A DNA stretch of 64,000 nt from Deinococcus ruber (GCF_014648095.1 NZ_BMQL01000023.1:1-64000); one strand, 5' to 3'; counted from the stretch's first letter, positions 25,874 to 35,818 are shown. Numbers and translations are program-made. Notes: generated by a model from the sequence alone, not told the origin.

Positions 25874-28213
25874 TCACAGCTCGGCCTCCGGCTGTCTGGG
25901 GAGCGTGAAGCTGAAGGTGGCCCCGCCGTCGCCCTGACTTTCCGCAAACACCCGCCCGCCGTGTTTCAGCACGATACGCCGAACGGTCGCCAGTCCAACA
26001 CCGGTGCCCTGGAAGTCGCGCTCATGGTGCAGGCGCTGGAAAATCCCGAAGAGCTTTGTGGCGTAGGCGGGATCGAAGCCCACGCCGTTATCCTGCACAT
26101 GAATCGCCCATTCTGCCGGATGTTCGTCTGCCCAGATGGTCACCACCGACTGCTCGCGCTTGGCCGAGTATTTCACCGCGTTGCTCAGCAGATTGGTCAG
26201 CACCTGTTGCAGCATGGCCGGATCGCCATACACGTGCGGCAGCGTTCCGATGTTCCATGTCACTGGACGCGCCGCGAACTCCAGCGCCACGTCTCGCCGG
26301 GCCTGCATGACCAGCGCCGTCAGATCGACCGACCGCAGCTGCAGTTCCTGACGCCCTGAGCGCGACAGCACCAGCATGCCGTCGATCAGGGAGGTCATGC
26401 GGCCTGCGGCCTGCCGGATGATTTCCAGGTACTCATCAGCCTTGTCGTACCGGGCAGTTGCCAGAGCCTTCTGGGTCAGCTCGGCGAAGCCCATCACGTG
26501 CCGCACGGGTGTCCGCAGGTCATGCGAGGCCGAGTAGGTGAACGCTTCGAGTTCATCATTGACGGCCTGGAGTTCCTGAGAACGCAGATCCAGAGCGTCC
26601 CGCTGCTGCAGCAGCTGCACGTTCGTTCTGGAGCGTTCGAGCGCAATCCCCAGACTCCGCGCCGCTGTCTCCAGCACGGCGCACTCCGACGACGACCATG
26701 CCCGCGCCTGATAGAACCCGAACACCAGCACTCCGTATACGGCATTGCCCACGAGGATGGGCAGGGCCGCCGTGGCCTGAATCGCTGTGAATTCCTCGCG
26801 TGCCACCTTGGTCGTGGCCGAATCAAAGAGATTCTGATAGTACGGCTGGCGGGTTTCGTAAGGGCGTTCGATGTTCAGGATGCTGCCCCGGTCAAGCCCG
26901 CCCTGAAGCTTCTCAAGCAGCGCCGGATCACGAAATTCGCCCCGGTGCGACCGCAGATGCCACAACTCGCTGTGAAGCTCGTAATACGTGCTGACGCCCT
27001 GAGGCAGCAGCGACAGGATCAGTTCCTGGGCGCGGCCCACCAGCCGCAGCGGATCGTGTTCCAGCGTAAAATCGCGCGACAGGACAGCAAACGCCTCAAG
27101 CGCCTGGGCACGCACTGCCAGCTCGCTGTGCTGCTCTTTCAGCGTCTCGGACTGGCGGGCACGGTTGAGCGCCAGTCCGAGGGTGGTAGACGCACGCCGC
27201 AGGATTTCCTGTTCTGTGGACTGCCAGCCACCCGTGGACAGAGGCCGCCAGATCACCAGAAATCCGCCGATCCTGCCGCCCGGAAGCCAGATCGGTTCAG
27301 CGCCCACCGCGAGCGCAGGGAAAGACGACACGGCGTCCGGATCGAGCCAGTAATTGTCGAGGTACAGGCCACGCCCTTCCTGAAGCACCCGGCGAAGCAG
27401 CGGCGTCTCCTGAAGACTCAGACCCGGCTGAAGCATATGATCGGCAATCGTCGCGGGCGTGTCTCCCCAGAGAATCGGCGGCAGCATTTTCTGCCCGTCC
27501 AGATACACCACCAGCATGCTCAGGGCTTTCAGGGTCGGCCCGAGCTGCGAGAGCGCGAAGGTGGCGATCTCATCGGGGCGTGTCGCCCGCTGGAGCACGT
27601 CACCGAGGGCGGCCAGCAGTTCGGCGTTCTGCCGGGCCGCTTCATACGCCCGCGTGACCTGATCGATCCGGGCTTCGAATGTTCGCAGCAGTTGAGCACG
27701 CCCCACTGCCAGCGCACACTGGGCAGCGAGGATGTGCAGGAAGCGCTTCTCTTCGAGGGTAAAGGTGTGCGGCTCTTTGAAGTCCAGCAGGAGCGTACCG
27801 AGGGGGCGTTCGTCCAGAAACATCGGCAGCAGGGCGCTGGCAACCGGGACGCCGCCGATGCGGGCATTCAGTTCGGGAAAGGTGGCAATCAGGGCGTCCT
27901 GGTGCTCGAAAAACATCGGTTGCTGCCGCTCCAGCACCGCGCCACGCGTACGGCTGTCGAGCGGGCCACCGTGCCACAGATGCTGCGCCTGCGCTTCGTA
28001 TCCCCGCGTCGCGGCCACCACCAGACTTCTGCCTGTCTCATCGGCCAGCAGCACCGCCCCGGCCACCGCGTTCAGCGCACTCACTGCCGATTCCAGCACA
28101 GTCCTGAACACAGCTTCCTGATCGGTGGTGGCCGCCAGCGCTTCGGTCACCCGCTGGAGAGAGCCACTGAGAGGCGGAAGGGCAGACGAGCCCACGTCGG
28201 GCGGTTCGGACAT
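25874..28213 (-). CDS. Sensor histidine kinase with three GAF-like domains
   Basis: A soluble 779-residue kinase. GAF-type units lie at about residues 20-165 (VAGAVLLADETGRSLVVAATRGYE, ...SALLPMFLDERPLGTLLLDFKEPHTFT), about 195-345 and about 370-520. HisKA has SASHDLRTPVRHVMGF (His about 563), followed by NLLSNAVKYS, DNGVGFDPAYATKLFGIFQRLHH and GTGVGLATVRRIVLKHGG. The first GAF unit and the kinase core closely resemble the five-GAF kinase at 16667, so the two are paralogues with different GAF numbers. No bilin- or flavin-binding Cys motif is visible. The gene lies upstream of the rhodopsin unit in the same orientation with a 523-bp gap, so it is not clearly co-transcribed; a role in its control is only a possibility. 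Confidence 0.9.
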   Translation of the reverse strand: MSEPPDVGSSALPPLSGSLQRVTEALAATTDQEAVFRTVLESAVSALNAVAGAVLLADETGRSLVVAATRGYEAQAQHLWHGGPLDSRTRGAVLERQQPMFFEHQDALIATFPELNARIGGVPVASALLPMFLDERPLGTLLLDFKEPHTFTLEEKRFLHILAAQCALAVGRAQLLRTFEARIDQVTRAYEAARQNAELLAALGDVLQRATRPDEIATFALSQLGPTLKALSMLVVYLDGQKMLPPILWGDTPATIADHMLQPGLSLQETPLLRRVLQEGRGLYLDNYWLDPDAVSSFPALAVGAEPIWLPGGRIGGFLVIWRPLSTGGWQSTEQEILRRASTTLGLALNRARQSETLKEQHSELAVRAQALEAFAVLSRDFTLEHDPLRLVGRAQELILSLLPQGVSTYYELHSELWHLRSHRGEFRDPALLEKLQGGLDRGSILNIERPYETRQPYYQNLFDSATTKVAREEFTAIQATAALPILVGNAVYGVLVFGFYQARAWSSSECAVLETAARSLGIALERSRTNVQLLQQRDALDLRSQELQAVNDELEAFTYSASHDLRTPVRHVMGFAELTQKALATARYDKADEYLEIIRQAAGRMTSLIDGMLVLSRSGRQELQLRSVDLTALVMQARRDVALEFAARPVTWNIGTLPHVYGDPAMLQQVLTNLLSNAVKYSAKREQSVVTIWADEHPAEWAIHVQDNGVGFDPAYATKLFGIFQRLHHERDFQGTGVGLATVRRIVLKHGGRVFAESQGDGGATFSFTLPRQPEAEL

Positions 28214-28218
28214 GCTTC

Positions 28219-28224
28219 AAGATA
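28219..28224 (-). promoter_or_regulatory. -10 box of leaderless-type promoter (three-GAF kinase)
   Basis: On the minus strand TATCTT ends 5 nt before the ATG at 28213. The stretch CACAGTATCTTGA is shared base for base with the promoter of the five-GAF kinase. Confidence 0.55.
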
Positions 28225-28408
28225 CTGTGCGGGTTCCGAGTGTCCTATCAGCAAGGTTGCCTTTGCCCACATACTGATTTGCGAGGCTTCATCCTGCATG
28301 TCCTGCCCTCGGACACGCAGCAGTCGGGGTTCTGCGTCCTGTCGCCTTGCCACCAGCGCCGCTGTCCCGGTCACGCCCCAGTCACCCCTCTGCTGCTGAG
28401 ATGCACCC

Positions 28409-29710
28409 ATGACGACCTGTTCCCGTACCCGGCCCGCCCTGCTCGCCGCCTCGCTGCTCTTCGCCTCCAGCCCAGCCGTTCACGCCACGCCAACGTCGGG
28501 TGCGGGCGCGGCCTTCACCCCCCTGTGGGCGCACTCCATCGGCTCGGGTGCAGACGACACCGTGCGTGGCCTCGCCCGCGATTCGCAGGGCAACGTCATT
28601 GTTGCCGGCTCGGTGGGCGGCGACTTCTTCGGAGTGCCCGTGGGACGCGGAGGCTACGTGCAGAAGCTCTCGGAGTCCGGCAAGGTACTGTGGACGGCCA
28701 GGGTCGGAACGGCGCAGGACGACGACCTCTTTGGCCTGACGACCGACGCGGCGGGCAACATCTACGTGGCGGGCCGCACGGCAGGCGAGTTCCTGCCCGG
28801 ACAGTCGGCTGGCAGCGACGATGCGTTCGTGGCGAAGCTCACCCCCGCAGGGAAGATCGTGTGGGTAAAGCAGTTCGGTACCCCCGATGACGACGACGCC
28901 CACGCGGTCGCCCTGGGTCCGGACGGTTCGATCTATGTGATGGGGCAGACGAGGGGAACCCTGCCGCACAACACCGCCGGGGGTGGACTGGACACCTTCG
29001 TGGCCCGGCTCTCGGGGACCGGCGAGGTGCAGTGGATGCAGCAGTTCGGTGACGAATACAACGAGTACGCAACCGGCGTCGCCGCAGACGGCTCGGGCCA
29101 CGTGTACATCGCCGGAACCACCGTCACCGACCGGCTGGGTGCCTCGAACGGATTTGTGATTCAGCTCGGCGTGGACGGCCACCCGACCTGGGCGAAGCAG
29201 TACGGTACACGTGGGCAGACCTCCGTGAATGCCCTCGCGGTCCGGGGAAACACGGTGGCCCTCGTGGGAGACACGACCGGCACGCTGCCCGGAGCGCAGG
29301 CGAGCGGCGACGGCTCAGACCTCGACGCCTTTGTCATGGACGTGAGCGCAGACGGAGCGATGAGGTGGATTCGCCAGTTCGGCTCGGCAGACCGGGACGG
29401 CGCTCTGGGCGTCAGCCTCGCTGCGGACGACACCGTGACCGTCACAGGGTACGTGAGCGGCCCCGTGTTCGACCAGAAGACCCAGGGTGAAGACGACGTG
29501 TTCGTCAGCCAGTACTCTGCGAAAGGAGAGCGGCGCTGGACGCGGACCTTCGGCACTCCACGGTCCGACCTCGGATATATGGTCCTGACCGCGAACGACG
29601 ACCTTTTCGTGGCAGGCACCTCAGACGGCCCCATCACGGGAAAGCCCGTTGCCGGGGCAGGAGACGCCTTCGTGGTCCGTCTTCCCCTGAAGGCCAGCCC
29701 AGCACACTGA
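28409..29710 (+). CDS. Secreted SBBP-repeat beta-propeller protein
   Basis: A 433-residue exported protein. A signal peptide (LLAASLLFASSPAVHA) precedes about seven repeats of the SBBP type, each with the pattern W...QFG...DD...A...DG..Y..G.T.G. Examples are WVKQFGTPDDDDAHAVALGPDGSIYVMGQT (spread over about residues 150-180), WMQQFGDEYNEYATGVAADG and WIRQFGSADRDGALG. The repeats should form a beta-propeller. Such proteins are often extracellular and their ligands are unknown. It stands alone between the divergently transcribed kinase and the SARP-type regulator; a small GGGGT/ACCCC hairpin follows at 29715-29729. Confidence 0.85.
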   Translation: MTTCSRTRPALLAASLLFASSPAVHATPTSGAGAAFTPLWAHSIGSGADDTVRGLARDSQGNVIVAGSVGGDFFGVPVGRGGYVQKLSESGKVLWTARVGTAQDDDLFGLTTDAAGNIYVAGRTAGEFLPGQSAGSDDAFVAKLTPAGKIVWVKQFGTPDDDDAHAVALGPDGSIYVMGQTRGTLPHNTAGGGLDTFVARLSGTGEVQWMQQFGDEYNEYATGVAADGSGHVYIAGTTVTDRLGASNGFVIQLGVDGHPTWAKQYGTRGQTSVNALAVRGNTVALVGDTTGTLPGAQASGDGSDLDAFVMDVSADGAMRWIRQFGSADRDGALGVSLAADDTVTVTGYVSGPVFDQKTQGEDDVFVSQYSAKGERRWTRTFGTPRSDLGYMVLTANDDLFVAGTSDGPITGKPVAGAGDAFVVRLPLKASPAH

Positions 29711-29839
29711 CAGTGGGGTGCGGTACCCCGGATAGGGTGGCCGGATCGGAGAAAGGACCGTCTGTGTAGGAGCAGGGTGGGCCTTGAGGAAAGGCGGGGA
29801 GATGTGACGCTGTTCTGAGTGAGGCGACCCGCACAGAGA

Positions 29840-29845
29840 TAGAAT
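29840..29845 (+). promoter_or_regulatory. -10 box close to the SARP-type regulator start
   Basis: TAGAAT ends 9 nt before the ATG at 29855, and no Shine-Dalgarno sequence lies between. This suggests a leaderless or nearly leaderless transcript. Confidence 0.45.
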
Positions 29846-29854
29846 AAAGCCCTC

Positions 29855-32800
29855 ATGAACATGCCTGTATGGCGCGCAGAGGTGCTTGGCCCCGCACAGC
29901 TCCGTGGCCCGAACCAGGAGGCCCTGTTTCCCGAACGCAAGCTTGCCGCCTCTCTCGCGTATCTAGCGCTGGAGGGCGCGACTTCCCGCTCGCGGCTGGT
30001 GGGGCTGCTGTGGCCCGACTCTCCCGAGGCCACCGCCCGCAACAACCTCTCGCAGATGTTGCGCCGACTGCGCCTCACGACTGGCCGCGAGCTGATCGTC
30101 GGGGTCGATCAGGTGCAGCTCGCGCCTGAGCTGACGGTGGACGCCCTGGAGGTGCGTGATCTCGCCGCGCAGGGCCGCCTCGCCGGGCGGCTCGCACACA
30201 GCGGAGAGCTGCTCGCCGGGCTGCCCTACGACGACTGCCCGGACTTTGCCGACTGGCTCACCGCCGAGCGAGAGCGCTTTCTGGAGTGGCACACTGCGGC
30301 GATCCGGGCCGAACTCCTGCGGCTGGAACGGGAGGGAGAGTACGGCCCGGCCCTGAGTCTCGCCCGTTCCATGCTCGACCTCGACCCGGTTTCAGAGGAA
30401 GCCTTTCGCCACACCATGCGGCTTCATTACCTGAACGGCGACCGTCCGGCAGCCCTCAAGGCGTACCACCGCTGCCAGGACACGCTGCGCCGCGAGTTTG
30501 GGGTGGACCCGCTGCCAGAAACCGCCGCGCTGGCCCGCGAGATCGACCGGGGCACCCTGCCCGTTCTGTCGCCGGGCAAGGCCACAGTTCTGCCGCTCGC
30601 GGTTCAGCGGCCACCGCATCTGGTGGGCCGGGAGCGCGAGTGGATCCAGATGGAGGCGGCGTGGGCAGCGGGTCAGGGCATCCTGCTGGCAGGGCCGCCC
30701 GGGGTGGGCAAGACGCGGCTGGCTCAGGACTTCCTGGCAGCTCGGGGGCCGTATGCCCGCTTCGAGGCCCGACCCGGCGACGCAAATGTGCCGTACTCGA
30801 CGCTGACCCGTGCGTGGCGCGACTGGCTGACCCCGGTCGTGGGGGCGCAGCTGCCGACATGGGCGCGGCAGGAACTCGCTCGGCTGGCCCCGGAATTCGG
30901 CCCGCCCCCGCCACCCATGACCAGCCAGGAAGAGAAACTGCGCTTCTTCGCGGCGGGCGCCGAATTGCTCCTGCGCTCCGTCGCCGGGCCGGGCCTGGGC
31001 GGGCAGATCTACGACGACGTGCAGTACATGGACGCCGCCAGCACCGAGCTGAGCACCTACGCGACCTCCTCGGTGCCGGACGCGCAGGGCGGTGACCGGC
31101 TGCGCCGCCTCATCCTGACGTACCGCACGGGCGAACTGCCGCCCCACATCGCGCCCCTGCTGGCATCGCTGGTCGACGCCGGACAGTTCGTGCGGATCGA
31201 ACTCGACCCCCTCCCGGACGCCGGATTAGACGCCCTGATGGACGACCTCGGCGTGCCTGCCGATCCTGCGGCACGCGCCCGGCTCCGGGAACACAGCGGC
31301 GGCAATCCCCTGTTCCTGCTCGAAACCGTGCGGCATCTCATCGAGACCGGGCAGTCTGAGCGTGCGCTTCCCGAGCGGTTACCGCTGCCGCCCAAGGTGG
31401 GCCAGCTCATCGGACGACGCCTCACCCTGCTCTCGCCGCCCGCCCTCCAGGCGGCGCGTGCCGCCGCCACATTGCAGCGCGATTTCGATGTCGAACTGGT
31501 CGCCCAGGTGCTGGGTGCGCCGCTCTTCGACGTGATGACCGCCTGGGAGGAACTGGGAGCAGCCCAGATCGTCACCGGCGAGCGGTTCTCGCACGACGCC
31601 GTGTACGAGACGGTGCGGCAGGGCATTCCCGCCTCGGTGGGGCCGCTGCTGCACCGCGGGGCGGCCAAGGCGCTGGAACGCAGCGGCGGCCACCCCGCCC
31701 GCATCGCGGAGCACTGGGAGGAGGGCGGTAAACCGGCCCTGGCCGCGCCGGAGTGGCTCAACGCCGCCGAGCAGGCGCGGTCCCGCTACCTGATGGCCGA
31801 GTGCGCCCGGACGCTGAGGCGGGCGGGCGACGCCTTCTGGGCGGCGGGCGAGCAGGACCGCGCCTTCGATGCCTGGTCGGACGCCACCTCGCGCCTCTTT
31901 GACCTGGAGGACCGCGCGGGGGTCGAGGCGGCGGTGCGCGGCCTGTTCGAGCATGCCCGGACGCCGCGCCAGAAGGCCGTCGCCTACCGCTTACGCAGCT
32001 CGGCATGCCAGATGGACCGCGACGTTGCCGGGACCCTGGAGGCCGCACACCTGGGGATGGCCTGCGCGGTGCAGGCGGGAGACGGGCGTCTGGAGGCTCA
32101 ACTGCTCGAAAGCCTGTTCGCGGCCAGCTACCTCCAGGAGTACCCGGACGACCCGACTCCCTGGCTGACGCGCATGATGGAGATCGGCGTGGCGCTGCCC
32201 GATCAGGACGTGCAGGGCACCGCCCACGCCCTGTTCGCCATGTACCTGCAAGACCGCCGCCCCCGAGACGCCCGCACCCACGCCGAGGCGTCGGAGGCGA
32301 TCTACCGCGCACTCGGCAAGGCAGTGGACGGCGTGAGCTGCGCTCAGAAGAGCGTGCGTGCGTGCCTGACCCTGGGGGATCTGGAGGCCGCCGAGGCCGG
32401 ACTGCGCCGCATGGCCGCCTACCTCGACACCGGCGAGGGCCTGACCACCCAGCGACTGCTGTACTTCGAGAAGCGTGCCGTGCTGGCCCTCGCACGCGGC
32501 GAATACAGCGCGGCGCTCGTTCACCTCGGCCACGCCCTCGACCTCACGGCGGTGCATCAGGCGGTGTGGCAGTCGCTGCTCCAGGGCTGGCGGGTCAAAC
32601 TCCTGACCGAGCTGGGCGCACGGGAAGAAGCGCACGACACGGCCCAGACGCTCCTGGCAGCGCTGCCGGGCTCGGCAAATCGGCGGCCCGAGCCCCGGGT
32701 GCTGGCGCTGGAGGCGCTGGCCGACCTGGGAGACGTGGACGCGGCCGAAGCTGCTCTGCGGGCAGTGGAACGGGTGCCGTTCGCGGGCGTGTACTGGGGT

Positions 32801-33199
32801 GCCCGCCGCGACCTGGCCCACGCGCGGCTGTTGCCCGCAACTCAGCGCCTGCCGCTGCTCGACACGGTGCTGAATCACGCCCGCGCAGATGGCCTGGAGG
32901 GTGTGGCCCTCGCCGCCGAGGTGCGCCGCAACGCCGCGCGGCTGGACCTGGGCCTCGCCCCGCTGCCCTGGGAGGCCGACGCCGGACGCCACCCCGCCGG
33001 GGTGATCGGGGTGGGCGAGTGGCTGGGGGTGCGGGCGCGAGTGGCGCAGGCGCAGGGCGACGGAGAAACAGCGCTCGCGGCCCTCCAGACCTGGATCAGG
33101 CGAACTGCCGAGCTGGACGTGCCGCCTGAGTACCGCACAAGCTTTCTGGGACAGTCCCGACTCCGCGCCCTGCTGCAAGGCGAGGCAGCCAGACTCTAG
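29855..33199 (+). CDS. SARP/BTAD transcriptional activator with AAA ATPase and TPR-like region
   Basis: A large (1114-residue) cytoplasmic regulator. The N-terminus is a winged-helix DNA-binding domain of OmpR/SARP type (VLGPAQLRGPNQEALFPERKLAASLAYLAL, LLWPDSPEATARNNLSQMLRRLR). It is followed by a BTAD helical domain at about residues 100-230 (WHTAAIRAELLRLER..., EAFRHTMRLHYLNGDRPAALKAYHRCQ, FGVDPLPET). Next comes an AAA/AfsR-like NTPase with Walker A GPPGVGKTRLA (about residue 283) and a somewhat unusual Walker B, QIYDDVQYMD. The C-terminal 500 residues are alpha-helical TPR-like repeats. Its targets are unknown. It is an orphan gene followed by a good terminator. Confidence 0.88.
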   Translation: MNMPVWRAEVLGPAQLRGPNQEALFPERKLAASLAYLALEGATSRSRLVGLLWPDSPEATARNNLSQMLRRLRLTTGRELIVGVDQVQLAPELTVDALEVRDLAAQGRLAGRLAHSGELLAGLPYDDCPDFADWLTAERERFLEWHTAAIRAELLRLEREGEYGPALSLARSMLDLDPVSEEAFRHTMRLHYLNGDRPAALKAYHRCQDTLRREFGVDPLPETAALAREIDRGTLPVLSPGKATVLPLAVQRPPHLVGREREWIQMEAAWAAGQGILLAGPPGVGKTRLAQDFLAARGPYARFEARPGDANVPYSTLTRAWRDWLTPVVGAQLPTWARQELARLAPEFGPPPPPMTSQEEKLRFFAAGAELLLRSVAGPGLGGQIYDDVQYMDAASTELSTYATSSVPDAQGGDRLRRLILTYRTGELPPHIAPLLASLVDAGQFVRIELDPLPDAGLDALMDDLGVPADPAARARLREHSGGNPLFLLETVRHLIETGQSERALPERLPLPPKVGQLIGRRLTLLSPPALQAARAAATLQRDFDVELVAQVLGAPLFDVMTAWEELGAAQIVTGERFSHDAVYETVRQGIPASVGPLLHRGAAKALERSGGHPARIAEHWEEGGKPALAAPEWLNAAEQARSRYLMAECARTLRRAGDAFWAAGEQDRAFDAWSDATSRLFDLEDRAGVEAAVRGLFEHARTPRQKAVAYRLRSSACQMDRDVAGTLEAAHLGMACAVQAGDGRLEAQLLESLFAASYLQEYPDDPTPWLTRMMEIGVALPDQDVQGTAHALFAMYLQDRRPRDARTHAEASEAIYRALGKAVDGVSCAQKSVRACLTLGDLEAAEAGLRRMAAYLDTGEGLTTQRLLYFEKRAVLALARGEYSAALVHLGHALDLTAVHQAVWQSLLQGWRVKLLTELGAREEAHDTAQTLLAALPGSANRRPEPRVLALEALADLGDVDAAEAALRAVERVPFAGVYWGARRDLAHARLLPATQRLPLLDTVLNHARADGLEGVALAAEVRRNAARLDLGLAPLPWEADAGRHPAGVIGVGEWLGVRARVAQAQGDGETALAALQTWIRRTAELDVPPEYRTSFLGQSRLRALLQGEAARL

Positions 33200-33218
33200 C
33201 GCAGTTCCCGGGCGTCGG

Positions 33219-33253
33219 AAGGAGGCACCGCGTCCTGATCGGCCTCCTTTTTC
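33219..33253 (+). terminator. Intrinsic terminator of the SARP-type regulator gene
   Basis: AAGGAGGC (33219-33226) pairs with GCCTCCTT (33242-33249) across a 15-nt loop, and the right arm runs into a T-run (TTTTTC). It starts 20 bp after the stop codon. Confidence 0.75.
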
Positions 33254-33364
33254 GACACCCTTCTGTTGTCAGATGCGCCAGACAGCGGCTGACCGCGCCT
33301 CCAGGCTCTGCCCCGTTTTGCTGGCCCCGAGGGTATGAACGGCGCCCGCTGAGGCAGCGGGGCT

Positions 33365-34840
33365 TCACGGCACCCGGGTCAGATCCCAGTCGACGGTGAG
33401 GGTGGTCTTGATACCGGCCTGCTCGCCGGGCTGCTGAAGGTGGCCGGTGTAGTGGTTGGCGTTCTTCGGGTCTGGCACCAGCTTCACGGCGACAGTTTCC
33501 CCGCGCAGATCAAAGTCGTTGCTGCTGCTCCACGAGCGGTCGCCGCTGGGGTCGGGCGGCGGGCACTGGGCCGTGACCTTCTGACGGTTGTGGTGGGTCA
33601 TGGTGCCCCTGGTTCCGATGGACTGGAAGGCGAGCTGATACGCGCCGTCCTCCGACTGTTCCAGCGTGCGCTGCACCGTGTTCTGGCCCGACATGGTGGC
33701 CTGGAAGTCCCACCAGTCCTCGGTGACGTACACGCTGCACCAGTCGCTGACGGTCTTGTTGTACCCGTTCCCGGTCTCGGCGGCCTGCGCCTCGGCCTTC
33801 AGGGTCAGGACGCTGGACTCAGGCCCTTCCTGCACGGTGCCCTGAATGGTCTGGGTTTCGTCGTAGGTCACGGTGGCCTGCTCCTGCCCGGTCGAGGGCG
33901 GCGTGGCCGGCGTCGTTTTCTGGCCTTCCTCGTGGTACCGGACGGTGCCCGACCACGTGCCGACCGGCAGGGGAGTCGGCGGGTCGTCTGTAACCGTCAC
34001 GTTGGACACCAACGTCAGGCGTGCGCCCGACAGGTCATTGATCTGCACCGAAACCGCCACCGGGTTCTTTGCGGGCTGTCTGGCAGGGGCCGTATAGGTC
34101 GCTGTGCCGGGCTCGGTGGAGGTCACGGTGCCCGCTGCCGACGTGCCGCCCGCGACGCCATCCACCGACCAGTTGCGGGCCACGTGAGAGGCGACCACGT
34201 TGGCCGCGCACTCGTTGGTCGGCGTGTTGGGAAGGGGCACGAACAGGTCATCTCCGTCCTGGAGCGGGGCGCAGTCCACGACCTCCAGCGGCACGCTCTG
34301 CCCAACCTGCACGGTTGCCTTCAGGGGCAGCAGCTGCACGCCCTCGACCATCGACCAGTCGCTGAAGTGATTGGTTTCCACCGAGACGGTGTGGGCCACC
34401 AGGTCACGGGTCGGATGGCGGTACATCTGCCACACACCGCCCCTGTCCTGATAGGCGATGCTGAGCGCCTCAGGCGCAGAGCCCTCGGTGTCCTGATCGG
34501 TGTAGGCGAAGGTCACTCTGACGGGTTTGGCGAAGCTGGTACCCTCCGGCGTGAGGCGGTAGGCGGGGTGGGAGGTGCCGGGGGCTGTGCCGTTGATCGG
34601 CTGGATTCCGACCGTCTGGTCGCCGACCAGCGCACCGGGGGGAATATCGATCCGTGGACCGCCGGGCACACTCAGGGTGCCGCCCGCCGCACCGATGATG
34701 GCGGTGACGGGCGTTCCTATCGGTGAGGGGGTGGAGCCGCTGGGGCCACCTCCCCCCGTGTTACCGGTGGGGGGCGCGGAGGTGGTACAGGCCGAGACGC
34801 TGAGGGCCAGGCACAGCCCGAGGAGTGCTGTTTTCTTCAT
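33365..34840 (-). CDS. ZU5-like domain lipoprotein
   Basis: A 491-residue exported lipoprotein with lipobox LSVSAC (Cys18) followed by a Gly/Ser/Pro-rich tether. Residues of about 48-150 resemble a ZU5-like module (IGAAGGTLSVPGGPRIDIPPGAL, then YRLTPEGTSFAKPVRVTFAY), a fold seen in surface proteins. The middle part looks like an Ig-type beta domain (LLPLKATVQVGQSVPLEVVDC, GTATYTAPA). The C-terminal part is beta-rich and not recognised. It ends about 165 bp from the convergent SARP-type regulator gene. Two smaller exported paralogues lie directly upstream in the same direction (32-bp gap), so a three-gene unit is likely. The function is unknown; a structural or adhesive surface role is plausible. 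Confidence 0.8.
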   Translation of the reverse strand: MKKTALLGLCLALSVSACTTSAPPTGNTGGGGPSGSTPSPIGTPVTAIIGAAGGTLSVPGGPRIDIPPGALVGDQTVGIQPINGTAPGTSHPAYRLTPEGTSFAKPVRVTFAYTDQDTEGSAPEALSIAYQDRGGVWQMYRHPTRDLVAHTVSVETNHFSDWSMVEGVQLLPLKATVQVGQSVPLEVVDCAPLQDGDDLFVPLPNTPTNECAANVVASHVARNWSVDGVAGGTSAAGTVTSTEPGTATYTAPARQPAKNPVAVSVQINDLSGARLTLVSNVTVTDDPPTPLPVGTWSGTVRYHEEGQKTTPATPPSTGQEQATVTYDETQTIQGTVQEGPESSVLTLKAEAQAAETGNGYNKTVSDWCSVYVTEDWWDFQATMSGQNTVQRTLEQSEDGAYQLAFQSIGTRGTMTHHNRQKVTAQCPPPDPSGDRSWSSSNDFDLRGETVAVKLVPDPKNANHYTGHLQQPGEQAGIKTTLTVDWDLTRVP

Positions 34841-34872
34841 CGTGGAACCTTCTTTCTGGAATGAATGTGGGG

Positions 34873-35739
34873 TTACTGCGTGGTCCGGGCGAGTTCGATC
34901 AGGGCGCGCTCGACTCCGTTGCTGCCCCCGTACCCGCCGCAGGGGCCGCCCTCGGCCTGAAAGTCCAGCGTGGACTGGAAGCGTTCCGGCCCGCTGCCGC
35001 CGTTCAGCACCAGCGGCGTGTGGGTGCCGTCCGGCTGCACCTCCGCCGCCGTCACGGTGTAATGGCCTACGGGCAGGTCGTACAGGAAGCCGTCGTAAAA
35101 GCTGACCGTCCTGACCATCGTCTGCCCGGTGCTGCCGTCAATCAGCGGGCCGTCAGGCGTGAGCGTGACCTCCACGGACGCGTCGCGAGACAGCGGCTGG
35201 GTATCGTTCCAGGAGCCGTTCATCAGCCGCACCTCGGCCCCGAAATAGGCGTTGTCGTGGTTCTGATCGGGCATCCTGCCTGTGAGCTGCCATTTGAAGG
35301 TGCGGATCACGCCATTCTTTGGAGAAAAGGGCGCGTACTGATCCGCAGAGGCTGCTGCCAGGCGCACACAGAAGGTCTGGCCCCGGTAGGGCACCTGCTG
35401 CCAGGCGTAGGCGTCGAATGGCTCGTCTGGCAGCGTGGGCGTCACGTACTGGCCCTGCGCGTTCGTGTGCGTCTGAACCACGCCGTCTGCCACGCTGGGC
35501 AGCATCCAGACGAGGGTGCCCTGAAGAGGCTGCCCCTGCGTGTCGACGGCGGTGCCTTTGACCTTCCCCGGCTCTGGTTGCAGCGGGCCGCTGCTGGTGC
35601 CGCCCCCACCCCCAGTGTTGCCCCCTCCCCCGGTGCCGCCCATATCGCCGCCACCGGGACTGCTTGTGGGAGGCGTGCTGGTGGTGCAGGCAGACAGTGA
35701 AAGGGCGAGAACCAGACCGAGCGTGACTGCGTGTTTCAT
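34873..35739 (-). CDS. Lipoprotein with carboxypeptidase-regulatory-like domain, paralogue A
   Basis: A 288-residue lipoprotein (LSLSAC lipobox, Cys about 18) with a Gly-rich tether. The main body starts VKGTAVDTQGQPLQGTLVWMLPS, the typical opening of a carboxypeptidase-regulatory-like (CarbopepD_reg/SdrD B-like) beta-sandwich, and ends with a conserved GGPCGGYGGSNGVERALIELA. The ATG at 35739 has GAAGGTG upstream; the frame open further upstream reads through the end of the next gene. It is clearly paralogous over its whole mature length to the gene at 35819-36622, but is a lipoprotein whereas that one is not. The function is unknown. Confidence 0.8.
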   Translation of the reverse strand: MKHAVTLGLVLALSLSACTTSTPPTSSPGGGDMGGTGGGGNTGGGGGTSSGPLQPEPGKVKGTAVDTQGQPLQGTLVWMLPSVADGVVQTHTNAQGQYVTPTLPDEPFDAYAWQQVPYRGQTFCVRLAAASADQYAPFSPKNGVIRTFKWQLTGRMPDQNHDNAYFGAEVRLMNGSWNDTQPLSRDASVEVTLTPDGPLIDGSTGQTMVRTVSFYDGFLYDLPVGHYTVTAAEVQPDGTHTPLVLNGGSGPERFQSTLDFQAEGGPCGGYGGSNGVERALIELARTTQ

Positions 35740-35818
35740 CAAACACCTTCCTTTGCCCCGCGTCGAAGCGGCGCTGATCGAATGCTGGAATGACGCCTTG
35801 GGTCGAACTTCGCTGCCG

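Noticed and set aside
25525..25908. 127-codon frame between the rhodopsin promoter and the GAF kinase
   Set aside because: No motif or ribosome binding site, and it overlaps the 3' end of the kinase gene on the other strand.
26498..28399. 633-codon open frame on the + strand opposite the three-GAF kinase
   Set aside because: It is antisense to a gene with complete kinase motifs and has low-complexity Arg/Gln/His composition with no recognisable domain.
30896..31064. Unusual Walker B of the SARP-type regulator considered as loss of ATPase function
   Set aside because: The acidic residues are still present (YDDVQYMD) and Walker A is perfect, so inactivity cannot be claimed.
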